From positions 558,001 through 622,000 of the forward strand of contig NZ_CP040671.1 of assembly GCF_008386235.1 (NCBI RefSeq): a stretch of DNA of 64,000 bases, written 5' to 3'. The position numbers were made by a program, and so were the translations under genes. Of this stretch, positions 9,123 to 18,124 are shown in pieces (the stretch's first letter is position 1; each line of letters begins with the position of its first letter). Origin of the DNA: Thermosynechococcus sp. CL-1. GTDB taxonomy: Bacteria > Cyanobacteriota > Cyanobacteriia > Thermosynechococcales > Thermosynechococcaceae. The notes beneath the pieces are model-generated. The model was given only the letters and a program-made list of their open reading frames with translations. It did no database searches and was not told where the DNA came from.

Positions 9123-10082
9123 ATGCTGGCTGACGCTGCGGGCGATCGCCCCCCTGTGGTGGCGGTTGAGAACTTACAAAAGTCCTACCGTAGCGGATTT
9201 TGGCTGCGGACGGTGCTCACGCCCCTCAAGTCTGTCTCGCTGCGAGTGTACAAGGGGGAAACCTTTGGCCTACTTGGCCCCAATGGCGCCGGTAAAACCA
9301 CCCTGCTGAAGATTCTCTTGGGGCTAGTGCAACCCAGTGCAGGGCAGGGTACGCTGCTGGGACATCCCTTGGGGGATCGCGCCGTGCGGCAGCGGATTGG
9401 CTACCTGCCGGAAAACCCCTACTTTTATGACTATTTGACGGCTTGGGAGTTCCTAGAGTTTACGGCGGGACTCTTTGGCCTCAGTGCCGCCACCTGCAAA
9501 GAACGCATTCCTCTGCTGTTGGAAATGGTGGGCCTCAACCTCAAGGATGCCCGCAAAAAGCAAATGCGCCGCTACTCGAAGGGGATGGTGCAGCGGGTAG
9601 GATTGGCGCAAGCCCTGATTAACGATCCCGAAGTGGTCTTTTTGGACGAACCCATGTCGGGTCTCGACCCCCTTGGCCGCTACCAAATTCGCGAGATCAT
9701 TCTTTCCTTAAAACAGCAGGGCAAGACGATCTTCTTTAATAGTCATGTCCTAGCGGATGTGGAGGCCATCTGCGATCGCATTGGTATTTTGGCGCAAGGG
9801 CAATTGATTTGCGCAGGCGGTGTGGATGAACTCCTTGGCAGTAGCGAAGCCTATCACGTGGTGGGCAAAGGCGGTCATGTGGATGGCCTTCAGGAATGGC
9901 TCTATTCCTTAGATATTCAGGGCGATCGCTGGCAAGGCGTGATCAAAATTCCCCTACAACGCTTCCTCACCCTCGTTGAAGAAATGGGCGGTAAAATCCT
10001 CCAACTGCGCCTTGCTCGCCCCACCCTCGAAGAGTTTTTTGTGGAACAACTGCGTCAACAGGGGATTCAAGTGAGCCATTAG
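9123..10082 (+). CDS. ABC-2-type transporter ATP-binding protein
   Basis: ATPase subunit of an ABC exporter, 319 residues. Walker A GPNGAGKTTLLK near residues 55-66, a variant signature YSKGMVQRVGLAQAL (SKGMVQ instead of SGGQ) near 153-167, and Walker B VVFLDEPMSGLDP near 173-185. The C-terminal 90 residues are the regulatory extension seen in drug/Na/gliding-type ABC-2 ATPases. No permease gene is adjacent; an orphan ABC-2 permease occurs at 34170 in this window and could be its partner, which is inference only. ATG with AAGGTG upstream. Confidence 0.88.
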   Translation: MLADAAGDRPPVVAVENLQKSYRSGFWLRTVLTPLKSVSLRVYKGETFGLLGPNGAGKTTLLKILLGLVQPSAGQGTLLGHPLGDRAVRQRIGYLPENPYFYDYLTAWEFLEFTAGLFGLSAATCKERIPLLLEMVGLNLKDARKKQMRRYSKGMVQRVGLAQALINDPEVVFLDEPMSGLDPLGRYQIREIILSLKQQGKTIFFNSHVLADVEAICDRIGILAQGQLICAGGVDELLGSSEAYHVVGKGGHVDGLQEWLYSLDIQGDRWQGVIKIPLQRFLTLVEEMGGKILQLRLARPTLEEFFVEQLRQQGIQVSH

Positions 10083-10126
10083 GGATGCAATCCATCTGAA
10101 GCCCTCGTCGCAAAAGGTCATCATCT

Positions 10127-11365
10127 ATGCTGAACTGGCGCCGTTTTCTCTGGTTGAGTTGCTTGGCCGCTCTCTTAGTGGTTGCCTGCGGTACCTCTGC
10201 CTCTTCTGTGGCCACTGATACCCTCAGCCAGCAAATTGAGCAATTGCGACAGGCGCCCCTCACCGTCGTCGTTGAGAATGCCCAAGGCCGTCCGATTCCC
10301 CATGCCCACGTCCAACTGCTGCAGCAAAGCCATGCCTTTCCCTTTGGCGTTGCCCTCGATACGGAGATGTTTCGCCCCAGCCCACCTCCGGCTGCTGACT
10401 GGTACAAACAAACGGCTCAGGCAAACTTCAATGCCGCCGTCCATGAAAATGCCCTCAAGTGGTATCAATTGGAGCCAGAGCAGGGCAAGCTGGACTTTAC
10501 CATGGCTGACGCCCTCTTCAGCTGGGTGCAGGCCCAAGGCTGGCCAATGCGGGGGCATACCCTCTTTTGGGAAGTGGAGCAGTTTAATCCCCCTTGGCTG
10601 AAAACACTGCCACCAGAGCAATTGCGCGCAGCGGTGAAAAACCATGCCATTACTGTCTGTCGCCACTATCGCGGTCGGATCAACGAATTTGATGTCAACA
10701 ATGAGATGCTCCATGGCAATTTTTTCCGCAGTCGCCTTGGGGAGGGCATTGTCAAGGAGATGTTTGCATGGTGCCGCGAGGGCAATCCCGATGCGATTCT
10801 CTATGTCAACGACTACGGCATCATTGAGGGCGATCGCCTGAACGACTATGTTGAGCAAATTCGCAGTCTCTTGGCCCAAGGGGTGCCCCTTGGCGGGATT
10901 GGGATTCAAGCCCATCTGGAATATCCCTTAGATGAGGCCAAAATGCAGCGTGCCCTCGATACCCTCGCCCAGTTCAATCTCCCCTTGAAAATTACCGAAG
11001 TGAGTGTGAGTTTGGCCGATGAGCAACAGCAGGCCCAGACCCTGCGCCAAATTTATCGCATTGGTTTTGCCCACTCCGCAGTCAAGGAAATTTTGCTTTG
11101 GGGCTTTTGGGCGGGGAACCATTGGCGTCCCCAAGCCGGACTCTATCGCCAAGACTTTTCCGCCAAGCCAGCGGCGATCGCCTACCGCAAACTGCTGTTT
11201 GAGGAGTGGTGGACAAAGGTGACGGGTCAAACCAATGCCCAAGGCCAATGGCAAGGACGCGGCTATCTTGGTCGCTATCGCTTAACAGTGACAGCCCAAG
11301 GCCAAACCCGCACACAGGAGTTGACACTGCCTCAAGGGGGGACAACCGTCACCGTTCGGCTATGA
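10127..11365 (+). CDS. GH10 glycoside hydrolase (xylanase family), lipoprotein
   Basis: Cleaves beta-1,4-linked glycans in characterised GH10 enzymes. 412 residues. Residues 1-21 are a lipoprotein signal ending in the lipobox LVVAC (Cys21). Residues 45-75 form a beta domain, then the GH10 barrel. Acid/base Glu193 is in DVNNEMLHG and nucleophile Glu291 in KITEVSVS. The last 45 residues (TGQTNAQGQWQGRG...) look like a small beta domain. No carbohydrate-binding module. GH10 is uncommon in unicellular cyanobacteria; a role in trimming a self-made glucan such as cellulose is a reasonable inference because a cellulose-synthase-like protein is encoded at 43608. Ends 2 bp from the convergent ALDH stop. 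Confidence 0.88.
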   Translation: MLNWRRFLWLSCLAALLVVACGTSASSVATDTLSQQIEQLRQAPLTVVVENAQGRPIPHAHVQLLQQSHAFPFGVALDTEMFRPSPPPAADWYKQTAQANFNAAVHENALKWYQLEPEQGKLDFTMADALFSWVQAQGWPMRGHTLFWEVEQFNPPWLKTLPPEQLRAAVKNHAITVCRHYRGRINEFDVNNEMLHGNFFRSRLGEGIVKEMFAWCREGNPDAILYVNDYGIIEGDRLNDYVEQIRSLLAQGVPLGGIGIQAHLEYPLDEAKMQRALDTLAQFNLPLKITEVSVSLADEQQQAQTLRQIYRIGFAHSAVKEILLWGFWAGNHWRPQAGLYRQDFSAKPAAIAYRKLLFEEWWTKVTGQTNAQGQWQGRGYLGRYRLTVTAQGQTRTQELTLPQGGTTVTVRL

Positions 11366-11367
11366 GC

Positions 11368-13020
11368 CTAGCCCCGCATCGCCCCCATCAAGAGGGACAG
11401 CCAACCCAAGGGATTGCCGCCAGCGTAAATGTCCATGACCGCCTGCGCCAGTTGGGGTAGGCTGCGATGGCCATAGAACCAAGGGGGCGTCACCGGTAAC
11501 TGGAAGGGAACACGCACCACGGCTTTTTCGGGATAGTCAAACAGGAAGCTATTGTGAACCACGCCCACCCCAGAACCAATGGCCGCTGGTGTATGTCCGG
11601 GAAAGGCTCCCCAAGGCGTACAGCCCAATCCATAGGCCAAGGAGACCCACGCATTAATGGCAATAGAACCGTAGCGCAGTTGGGCGATCGCCTGTTCCAG
11701 CACTTCTGCACAGCTGGCCTCAGTGCGCGGATCAACGATTAGACTACAGCCGAGGGTACCCCAGAGCCGCTCATTGACAAAGGGCACGGCAGTGGTGAGG
11801 TAGGCGGCGGCATCGCTAACGGGCAGTTGCACCTCTGCCAACAGACCACAAAAGACCTCTTCTTGGAAAATGCGGGGATTGGCCGTGGGGGTGAGGCCTT
11901 CAATCAGGGTCCAAGGAATTGTGCCTTCGACAGCGGGACTCAGCACCGTGGCTTGGGGATAATCCGCCAGAAACGACTCATAGCGGGCGATCGCCCCCGG
12001 ATAATAGGCAGGGCGAGGGGGAATCGCTTGCAGTTGTGCCTTCAGGGCGTTGAGGAATGCCTCTCGCTGCGGCCATCCCGCAGCCGTGACGAGGATTTGC
12101 GCCCCAATGCAGTTAAAGCTGGCGTTATGGACAAGGGCACTGGCCACTTGGCGGGCTTGGTAGGTCAGTTCTGCTGCTGTCCATTCGCCGGGAACGATCA
12201 ACAGGGGAGTGACATTTCCCAGTTCTGCTGTCACGGGTTTGGTTAGCTTCCGTTGTTGGCGAGCTTTGCGAATGGCCTGCTCGGCCGCCGTTTCTCCCCA
12301 AACAAGGCGATTGTAGGTGTGGTGGGAACCGGTAATGTGAATGTGCTGCGTCAATGGATGATGGCAGAGGGCTTCCCCTAGGGCGGCATCTCCTTCAACA
12401 ATCTCAAGGAAACCCGCCTCAATTAAGGGCGCACAAATCTTGCGAAAACACTCCGTCAAGGGCGCCAAGAGGGGATTCATCTTCAGTAGTGCCACTCGAT
12501 TGGCCGCCACCAGTTGATAGAGGGCATCCGCCAAGCACAATGATGTGATATTGCCCGCCCCCAGCACCACAACGACCCCCGGCGGCGGTGGGTTACAGTG
12601 GGCACTGCCCTGACTTGGGGGTTGATCGGGTTGGAGCCAAACTTCGGCTTTCACCCCAAACCAAAGTAAACGCTCTTGCCAATTGCGCGGCAGAATGTCA
12701 GCGATCGCCTGACCGGTGGGGGCGGTTCGCCAGCGGGGCACTGGGGGGGCGGCTTCGTGACGCAGGGCATAGAGATAGTGATCCAGCTTGAGGATGAGTC
12801 CCAAAGGACCTGTTGTCCACTCTTCCCCTGCCCAAACCCCTTGGGGATCAATGCCTTTGATTTGACAGGCCAAGGTCACCCATTCTGAAGCATGGCGACG
12901 GGCAAGGGTTTTCATTGCTTGGAGATAGCCCATGCGCTCTCGCGGTGCGAGGGATTGCCAGCGGCTGGCCTGCTGATGGAGGCGTTCCAGTTCGGGAATG
13001 GTGGTTGTTGAGAGTGTCAT
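11368..13020 (-). CDS. aldehyde dehydrogenase family protein, substrate unknown
   Basis: 550 residues from ATG 13020; upstream in-frame starts would add 12-22 poorly coded residues. ALDH fold: nucleotide-binding segment VVVLGAGNITSLCLADALYQL, the conserved HITGSHHTYN corresponding to the FTGS motif, the ELGN glutamate region, and a catalytic-loop cysteine in NASFNCIGAQILV. The motif around Cys differs from the usual GQxC, as in acyl-CoA-reductase-like or atypical ALDH members. No signal peptide. Stands alone, converging on the GH10 gene with a 2-bp gap. Substrate cannot be inferred from context. Confidence 0.8.
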   Translation of the reverse strand: MTLSTTTIPELERLHQQASRWQSLAPRERMGYLQAMKTLARRHASEWVTLACQIKGIDPQGVWAGEEWTTGPLGLILKLDHYLYALRHEAAPPVPRWRTAPTGQAIADILPRNWQERLLWFGVKAEVWLQPDQPPSQGSAHCNPPPPGVVVVLGAGNITSLCLADALYQLVAANRVALLKMNPLLAPLTECFRKICAPLIEAGFLEIVEGDAALGEALCHHPLTQHIHITGSHHTYNRLVWGETAAEQAIRKARQQRKLTKPVTAELGNVTPLLIVPGEWTAAELTYQARQVASALVHNASFNCIGAQILVTAAGWPQREAFLNALKAQLQAIPPRPAYYPGAIARYESFLADYPQATVLSPAVEGTIPWTLIEGLTPTANPRIFQEEVFCGLLAEVQLPVSDAAAYLTTAVPFVNERLWGTLGCSLIVDPRTEASCAEVLEQAIAQLRYGSIAINAWVSLAYGLGCTPWGAFPGHTPAAIGSGVGVVHNSFLFDYPEKAVVRVPFQLPVTPPWFYGHRSLPQLAQAVMDIYAGGNPLGWLSLLMGAMRG

Positions 13021-13171
13021 AAAAGGTGGTTGATTTTCTCCTGTGGGCATGGTTTGACAGCGGTGCCGGTGTGCTGTTGTCGTCAATACTCCTCTGCCAA
13101 GAAACTCAATCGCGATCGCCAGCCCGCTGCGCTACATTAAAAAATTATGAACGATGCAAGGGAGGTAAGGC

Positions 13172-13954
13172 GTGATTCGTCCCGACAGCGAAGTCATTTT
13201 AGAGGTGCGTGATCTCACGGCCAGTGTGGAGGACACCCCCATTCTCAAAGGTCTGAATCTGACGATTCGCGCTGGGGAAATTCACGCCATCATGGGTCCC
13301 AATGGCTCCGGCAAAAGCACCTTCTCCAAAATTCTCGCGGGTCATCCCGACTACACCGTAACTGGTGGCAAAGTGCTCTACAAAGGCAAAAATCTCTTGG
13401 ACTTGCCCCCAGAGGAACGTGCTCGCGAAGGCGTCTTTTTGGCGTTTCAATACCCCCTTGAAATTCCGGGGGTGAGCAATCTCGACTTTTTGCGGGTGGC
13501 CTACAACGCCAAGCGCAAGCATCAAGGTCTCGAGGAACTGGATGCCTTTGACTTTGATGATCTCGTGCGACAGAAAATTGAACTGGTGAAGTTGGATGAA
13601 GGCTTCCTCAATCGCGGGGTGAATGAGGGTTTCTCCGGCGGTGAGAAAAAGCGCAACGAAATTCTGCAAATGGCTCTGCTGGAGCCGACTCTAGCCATTC
13701 TCGATGAAACCGACTCTGGGCTTGATATTGATGCCCTGCGCATTGTTGCCAATGGGGTCAACCAACTGACTCGTCCTGATAACTGCATTCTGCTGATTAC
13801 CCACTATCAACGGCTGCTGGACTACATCGTGCCCGACTATGTCCATGTGATGGAGGGGGGGCGGATTGTTCTGACCGGGCCGAAGGAACTGGCGCTAGAA
13901 CTGGAAGCACGGGGCTATGACTGGGTTCGCGAAGAGGAGGGGGCTGTATCATGA
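13172..13954 (+). CDS. sufC: Fe-S cluster assembly ATPase SufC
   Basis: ABC-type ATPase of the SufBCD scaffold that builds Fe-S clusters, the main cyanobacterial pathway. 260 residues: Walker [15 protein letters not shown] near 45-58, signature [16 protein letters not shown] near 152-167 and Walker [15 protein letters not shown] near 172-185. GTG start with a strong GGAGGT 5 bases upstream. Overlaps sufD by 4 bp (ATGA). sufB, sufS and the sufR repressor, usual neighbours in cyanobacteria, are not next to it. Confidence 0.96.
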   Translation: MIRPDSEVILEVRDLTASVEDTPILKGLNLTIRAGEIHAIMGPNGSGKSTFSKILAGHPDYTVTGGKVLYKGKNLLDLPPEERAREGVFLAFQYPLEIPGVSNLDFLRVAYNAKRKHQGLEELDAFDFDDLVRQKIELVKLDEGFLNRGVNEGFSGGEKKRNEILQMALLEPTLAILDETDSGLDIDALRIVANGVNQLTRPDNCILLITHYQRLLDYIVPDYVHVMEGGRIVLTGPKELALELEARGYDWVREEEGAVS

Positions 13955-15237
13955 CCATTACAGTCAACGCCAATTCCGATCAAGCGGATCTGCCCAAGGC
14001 CAGTCGCGCCAATGAACTCAATGACCTGCTGAAGTTGGCACCGCCCCCGCGCCATGCTGAGTTAGAAGCACTCCGCCAAGCAGCCCGCGATCGCCTCCAT
14101 GAGCAAACCTTGCCCACCCCCCGCGATGAGGATTGGCGCTTTACGGATTTATCGGCTTTACGGACGCGATCCTTCCAAGCCCCCATTGCCCCCCTCAATC
14201 CAGAAATTGTTGCCGAAGTGCGGCATCTGCTGTGTGAGCGCAGCTTTCCAACCGTTGCCCAAATTGTTCTGATTGATGGCTATTTTTGCGGAGAACTCTC
14301 CCGTGTGAATGCCGCTGGGGTTGAGCTATTGCCCCCTTCCCTACCAGCGATCGCGCCCCCAGAGGTCTTTAGTGATCTCAATGCCGCCATGCTTGCGGAT
14401 CGGGTTTGTCTGCGTCTATCGGGGACTCTCCCTGAACCGGTGGAGGTGTTCTGTGTCAGTAGTCGGCAGCAGCAGAGTGTGGTGTCACCGCGTCTGACAG
14501 TTCAAGTTGCTGCCCACGGTCAAGCTACCCTGATTGAACGCTTTTTGTCCCTCACGGGCGATCAACAGTTCACCAACAGTGTCACGGAACTCTCCCTAGG
14601 AGCCAGTGCCCGCCTGCGCCATGTGCGGATTCAACACCAATCACCAACGGCGATTCACATTGGCTGTACAGCGGTGTGCCAAGCCCAAGACAGTGACTAC
14701 GAGGGGCACGCCGTTGATTTGGGGGGATGCTTGAGCCGCCACAATTGGCAGGTGCAGATCCAAGGCAGTGGCAGCCAGACAATCCTGAAGGGACTGGCGA
14801 TCGCCATGGATAGCCAAATTATGGACACCCACTCGGCAGTGTTCTTTAATGCTCCCCATAGCGGCAGTGAACAGATTCACAAGTGCATTCTTGGCGATCG
14901 CGCCCACGGTATTTTTAATGGTCGTATTGTTGTGCCACAGGTTGCCCAACTAACCGATGCCAGTCAACTGAACCGCACCCTGCTGCTTTCGGACAAAGCC
15001 CGCGTGGATACCAAGCCCCAACTAGAAATTGTGGCTGATAACGTCAAGTGCTCCCACGGTGCCACGGTGAGTCAACTGGCGGCAGAGGATATCTTCTATC
15101 TGCGCAGTCGTGGCCTTGATGAGCGCCAAGCGCGGGATTTACTGGTGAAGGCCTTTGCCCTTGAGCAACTGGTGGAGATTGAGCCAGACCCCCTGCGGCA
15201 GGAAATTGAAGAAGCGCTCTTGGCTAAGCTACACTAA
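13951..15237 (+). CDS. sufD: Fe-S cluster assembly protein SufD
   Basis: Beta-helix scaffold subunit that pairs with SufB and SufC. 428 residues, full length. The N-terminal region includes [14 protein letters not shown], a SufD hallmark, and the C-terminal half has the conserved [17 protein letters not shown] and [20 protein letters not shown] segments. Starts inside the sufC stop. Its TAA shares CTAA with the convergent Crp-like gene. Confidence 0.95.
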   Translation: MTITVNANSDQADLPKASRANELNDLLKLAPPPRHAELEALRQAARDRLHEQTLPTPRDEDWRFTDLSALRTRSFQAPIAPLNPEIVAEVRHLLCERSFPTVAQIVLIDGYFCGELSRVNAAGVELLPPSLPAIAPPEVFSDLNAAMLADRVCLRLSGTLPEPVEVFCVSSRQQQSVVSPRLTVQVAAHGQATLIERFLSLTGDQQFTNSVTELSLGASARLRHVRIQHQSPTAIHIGCTAVCQAQDSDYEGHAVDLGGCLSRHNWQVQIQGSGSQTILKGLAIAMDSQIMDTHSAVFFNAPHSGSEQIHKCILGDRAHGIFNGRIVVPQVAQLTDASQLNRTLLLSDKARVDTKPQLEIVADNVKCSHGATVSQLAAEDIFYLRSRGLDERQARDLLVKAFALEQLVEIEPDPLRQEIEEALLAKLH

Positions 15238-15857
15238 CCCCTGTTCTTTGGGCAGCATGAATCTTGGCCAAGAAGAATTAGGTGGCGATCGCGCCCCCAC
15301 CAGAGCCGCTGTTGCTGACGAAGGTGGTGGAGTAAGCGGGTTACGGTCACCCGAGTAATGCCTGTGTAGCGGGACAGTTGGGCATGGGTGAACCGCACAG
15401 GGAGGCGAACACCCGCGGGGGTGCTGACGCCAATCATTTGCCCCAAAACCACTAAAACTTCATACAATCGCTGCACAGCAGTGGGATAATGACCGGCCTT
15501 CAGTAACAGATCACTGTAGTACTGCCGATACTGTTGCCCCTCGCAAATGAGGCGTGGTAAGTGGGCAGATGCGTGTACCTCAGCGGCCGTAAATGAGAGG
15601 AGGCGACTTGGGCTCAGCGCCTGTATTTCATAGCAAAGATCAGGGGAGCCACAAACGGCCATTCCCGCCGTCCCTAACCCAATAAAACAGAGGTTGCCGT
15701 CGCTGTCGACGAGGTTGATCTCAATAATCCCTGTTTGAATCAGCCAAACACGCTCCCGCAGCACGAGGGATGCGTTGCGGCCTAGCTCAAAAGCTGGGTA
15801 GGCTTTCGCCGCAGTTGTGGCTGGATCAATAGGCGTGTAGAGGGGGACGGACATCAT
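15234..15857 (-). CDS. Crp/Fnr-family transcriptional regulator
   Basis: 207 residues from ATG 15857. N-terminal cyclic-nucleotide-binding-like beta barrel (residues about 15-95), long dimerisation helix, then a winged HTH: FTHAQLSRYTGITRVTVTRLLHHL. No Cys cluster typical of Fnr. A longer frame from TTG 15893 is open, but it would run through a Fur-box-like palindrome (15873-15891), so I prefer ATG 15857, with GGG 7 bases before it. It lies just downstream of flavodoxin isiB on the same strand and 3'-overlaps sufD by 4 bp. The context (flavodoxin, Fe-S assembly, PiuC) suggests an iron or redox role, which is inference. Confidence 0.82.
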   Translation of the reverse strand: MMSVPLYTPIDPATTAAKAYPAFELGRNASLVLRERVWLIQTGIIEINLVDSDGNLCFIGLGTAGMAVCGSPDLCYEIQALSPSRLLSFTAAEVHASAHLPRLICEGQQYRQYYSDLLLKAGHYPTAVQRLYEVLVVLGQMIGVSTPAGVRLPVRFTHAQLSRYTGITRVTVTRLLHHLRQQQRLWWGRDRHLILLGQDSCCPKNRG

Positions 15858-15872
15858 TCCCATACCCAAAAA

Positions 15873-15891
15873 CGGAATGATTACTATTATC
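15873..15891 (-). promoter_or_regulatory. Fur-box-like palindrome upstream of the Crp-like gene
   Basis: Minus strand reads GATAATAGTAATCATTCCG, matching the classical Fur consensus GATAATGATAATCATTATC at 14 of 19 positions, including an uninterrupted TAATCATT. It lies 16-34 bases before the chosen start codon, where a bound repressor would block transcription. Confidence 0.5.
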
Positions 15892-15906
15892 AAAATTCAA
15901 AAGAGA

Positions 15907-15932
15907 GGCAACCCTGCATTCACTGAGTTGCC
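15907..15932 (-). terminator. possible terminator hairpin after isiB
   Basis: Arms GGCAAC/GTTGCC (6 bp) with a 14-base loop, followed on the minus strand by TCTCTTTTG. It lies 11 bp after the isiB stop. Weak because of the long loop and broken T-run. Confidence 0.4.
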
Positions 15933-15942
15933 CCAAAACCAT

Positions 15943-16455
15943 CTAGAGACCAAACTCTTGCTTGAGTTGTGCGACCCACTGCTGAACGCGTTGATCCGTA
16001 AGATCGGACTGGTTGTCTTCATCAATGAGTAGACCCACAAACCGATCTCCCCGCAGCGCTTGGGAGGCATTGAATTCATACCCCGCCATCGACCAGTATC
16101 CTACCGTCTCACCACCCCGTTCACTGATTTTTGCCTCAAGAATACCAATGGCATCGCCAAAGTTGTCAGCATAGCCCACTTGATCTCCTGCGCCAAAGTA
16201 GGCCACTTTTTTGCCAGTGAAATCAATGCTGTCTAGCTCCTCGTAAAAGCCCTCCCAGTCGGCTTGAAGTTCGCCCACATTCCACGTTGGACAGCCGATA
16301 ATCAGACGATCGTAGGCCTCAAAGTCAGAGGGACTCGCTGATGCAATATCATGCAGTTCTACCACCGCAGCATTGGCAAAGGCGGACTGGATTTTCTCTG
16401 CAATCATCTGGGTGTTGCCAGTTTGGGTTCCATAAAATAAGCCAATTGTTGCCAT
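15943..16455 (-). CDS. isiB: flavodoxin (iron-stress inducible)
   Basis: FMN electron carrier that replaces ferredoxin in photosynthetic electron transport when iron is short. 170 residues, long-chain flavodoxin. Phosphate-binding loop IGLFYGTQTGNTQ at residues 3-15, FMN loops around CPTWNVGELQADW and FGAGDQVGYADNFGDA. Start ATG 16455 has GAGG 9 bases upstream; the in-frame ATG three codons earlier would leave no room for that ribosome site. The upstream region is AT-rich with a large inverted repeat. isiA is not adjacent. Confidence 0.95.
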   Translation of the reverse strand: MATIGLFYGTQTGNTQMIAEKIQSAFANAAVVELHDIASASPSDFEAYDRLIIGCPTWNVGELQADWEGFYEELDSIDFTGKKVAYFGAGDQVGYADNFGDAIGILEAKISERGGETVGYWSMAGYEFNASQALRGDRFVGLLIDEDNQSDLTDQRVQQWVAQLKQEFGL

Positions 16456-16788
16456 CGATAACATCCTCGTAAATTTTTGCTGGCGTTCTCCTAGGATGTT
16501 CTGGGGCGATCGGCAGGATTGGGGAGCCTGTGAACACTGTCGTGCTCCCCTATTTATTATTGCAAATTTATTTCAATTGGAAACCTGTTTTAGAAGACTC
16601 GCTGTTGATCGTCCAAAAATTTCGAGCCTCTGTTCAGCACCGATTGTGCCCTCAATGGAGTCGTCGTAGTTGGCAATCAAAGCTCCCTTGTACTGAAGCA
16701 GCTATGGTCAAGAGGCCAACCAAGGGCAGAAGGTTCTTAGGAATCTGAGTAAGCGATCCCCACCATCTAGGCGGTGCTGCTGGCGAGA
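16456..16788. other. 333-bp intergenic region upstream of isiB
   Basis: No convincing gene. It holds the isiB leader (16456-16520), an inverted repeat (16521-16550), an AT-rich stretch at 16551-16580 likely containing the isiB promoter, then about 200 bp of ordinary composition. The AT-rich stretch has AATAAT-like hexamers that could be a degenerate Fur site, but the match is too weak to call. Confidence 0.6.
16521..16550. repeat. inverted repeat in the isiB leader
   Basis: GGGGAGC (16521-16527) and GCTCCCC (16544-16550) are perfect 7-bp arms around a 16-base centre. It lies about 65-95 bases before the isiB start, between the AT-rich promoter area and the gene, so it may form an RNA hairpin in the 5' untranslated region. 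On the plus strand it is followed by TATTTATTATT. Confidence 0.6.
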
Positions 16789-17337
16789 TCACCCGAAGCG
16801 CTTACCGCGCATTTTCCAGCCCGTTAAAAACATCAGGAGCAAGACGCCACTGAGCGCCAAGATGTAGAGAGGCTTGAAGGCAACACCCAAATAGGCTCCT
16901 TCATGGATCTGGAGTAAGACAGCCAGCTGCTGTTTTGGCAAATGCAGCCACTGTTGACTCAAGTGGTAAGCAACTCCTGTGATGGCACTCACCAAAAGCG
17001 GCAGCAAGACAACAATAGCTCCATACTGATGGATGAGTCTCAGGCTGCTGCTTGGCTGAGCCAGCCGGTGGTACTGCTTGAGTCGTCTGGGATTGATTAA
17101 CCTAAAACCACTGACGGTCAGTACGACCACCCCTAAGCCCAAGCAGAGCACATAGAGCAAACTGAAGGACTCCCCCAAAAAGGCGCCCGTATGGATTGTC
17201 ATCATAAATTTGCCAAAGTCTTTGGATAGTCCTAACCAACTGCGACCCAACCGATAGGCCAAGCCTGTCCACATCGTTAACCCCAAGGGCAGCCACAGCG
17301 CGATCGCGACTTGACGATGCAGTTGACGTATTTTCAT
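16789..17337 (-). CDS. PepSY-associated-type four-helix membrane protein
   Basis: 182 residues with four transmembrane segments in two similar halves: each half has a TM helix ending in a His-containing loop (TIHTGAFLGESFSLLYVL and QIHEGAYLGVAFKPLYIL), which shows internal duplication. The histidines could ligate heme, as in membrane reductases of the PepSY_TM class linked to iron uptake. No soluble PepSY domain is seen. ATG 17337. Lies 51 bp after a PiuC-like dioxygenase gene on the same strand. Family assignment is by pattern. Confidence 0.65.
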   Translation of the reverse strand: MKIRQLHRQVAIALWLPLGLTMWTGLAYRLGRSWLGLSKDFGKFMMTIHTGAFLGESFSLLYVLCLGLGVVVLTVSGFRLINPRRLKQYHRLAQPSSSLRLIHQYGAIVVLLPLLVSAITGVAYHLSQQWLHLPKQQLAVLLQIHEGAYLGVAFKPLYILALSGVLLLMFLTGWKMRGKRFG

Positions 17338-17388
17338 TCTCGCCCGTCTCCATTCAACTCAGTAGATGACTGAAAGGAATACCTTGGC

Positions 17389-18063
17389 TTAAACATCCGC
17401 CCATTTGCGCAGTAAATTGGCGTGCACCTTGCAGAGCAGGTCAAACTCAATGGTTTTCCCCTGTTTTTCAAAAATGCTGCGGCGAACAGTATCCAGTTCA
17501 AACAGCAGTTCTCGCTCCAAGGGATCGCGAATTAAACTTTGCACCCATGTGACTGCTACAAGGCGAACACCCTGACTCACTGGTTCCACTCGATGCAAAA
17601 AGATGGCTGGATACGCAATCATTGAGCCCGCAGGCAACCTAAAGGACTGTTCGCCCAAACTGGTATCGAGAACCAAGGCTCCCCCTTCATAGGTACAAGG
17701 ATCACTCAGAAAGAGGGTGAGGGACACATCAGAGCGACTCAACTGCTCACCGCTACCCATTAGGGCATTATCCATATGGGTGCCATAGACCATGCCGGGT
17801 TCGTAGCGGCTAAAAAGGATGGGACGGATGACCTTAGGTTGTACATAGGCTTGGAAGAGATGATTTCTTGTTAAGGCTGCAAGCACGATTTCTGAAGCCA
17901 GCGCATACGCCTCACTGTCTTGCGCCAATTGTTGATTGTCTTTAACCGTTCTTGCATAGAGCCCGGCAGTCAATTTGCCATCTACAAAGACCCCTGCCTC
18001 AAGGATGGCATTTAGGCGATGCAGTTCTTCAGAGGTTAAGACTTGATGGACTTGCAGTAGCAT
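17389..18063 (-). CDS. Fe(II)/2-oxoglutarate dioxygenase, PiuC/PKHD-type
   Basis: Hydroxylase of the prolyl-4-hydroxylase-like family; PiuC/YbiX relatives are often iron-regulated and next to siderophore receptors. 224 residues, the usual length. Iron ligands H96 and D98 in YGTHMDN and H157 in IFLHRVEP; R167 in QGVRLVAVTW fits the 2-oxoglutarate salt bridge. ATG 18063. Substrate unknown. Upstream lies a transposon-end-like scar (18125-18159) and downstream the PepSY-like gene. Confidence 0.88.
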   Translation of the reverse strand: MLLQVHQVLTSEELHRLNAILEAGVFVDGKLTAGLYARTVKDNQQLAQDSEAYALASEIVLAALTRNHLFQAYVQPKVIRPILFSRYEPGMVYGTHMDNALMGSGEQLSRSDVSLTLFLSDPCTYEGGALVLDTSLGEQSFRLPAGSMIAYPAIFLHRVEPVSQGVRLVAVTWVQSLIRDPLERELLFELDTVRRSIFEKQGKTIEFDLLCKVHANLLRKWADV

Positions 18064-18124
18064 TGGCTCGCTTTCCTAGGGGCTGACCCATAAAGACAGC
18101 AACTTGGGGGGAGGAAAAACAAGG

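Noticed and set aside
10175-10915. Long (246-residue) minus-strand frame opposite the GH10 gene
   Set aside because: Runs antisense to a gene with intact GH10 catalytic residues and a lipobox; a codon-bias shadow.
16551-16580. Fur box for isiB in the AT-rich stretch
   Set aside because: Only scattered AATAAT-like hexamers; no palindrome approaching the consensus, unlike 15873-15891.
16530-16748. 72-residue plus-strand reading frame upstream of isiB
   Set aside because: No ribosome site, no recognisable pattern, and it crosses the inverted repeat and AT-rich promoter area of isiB.
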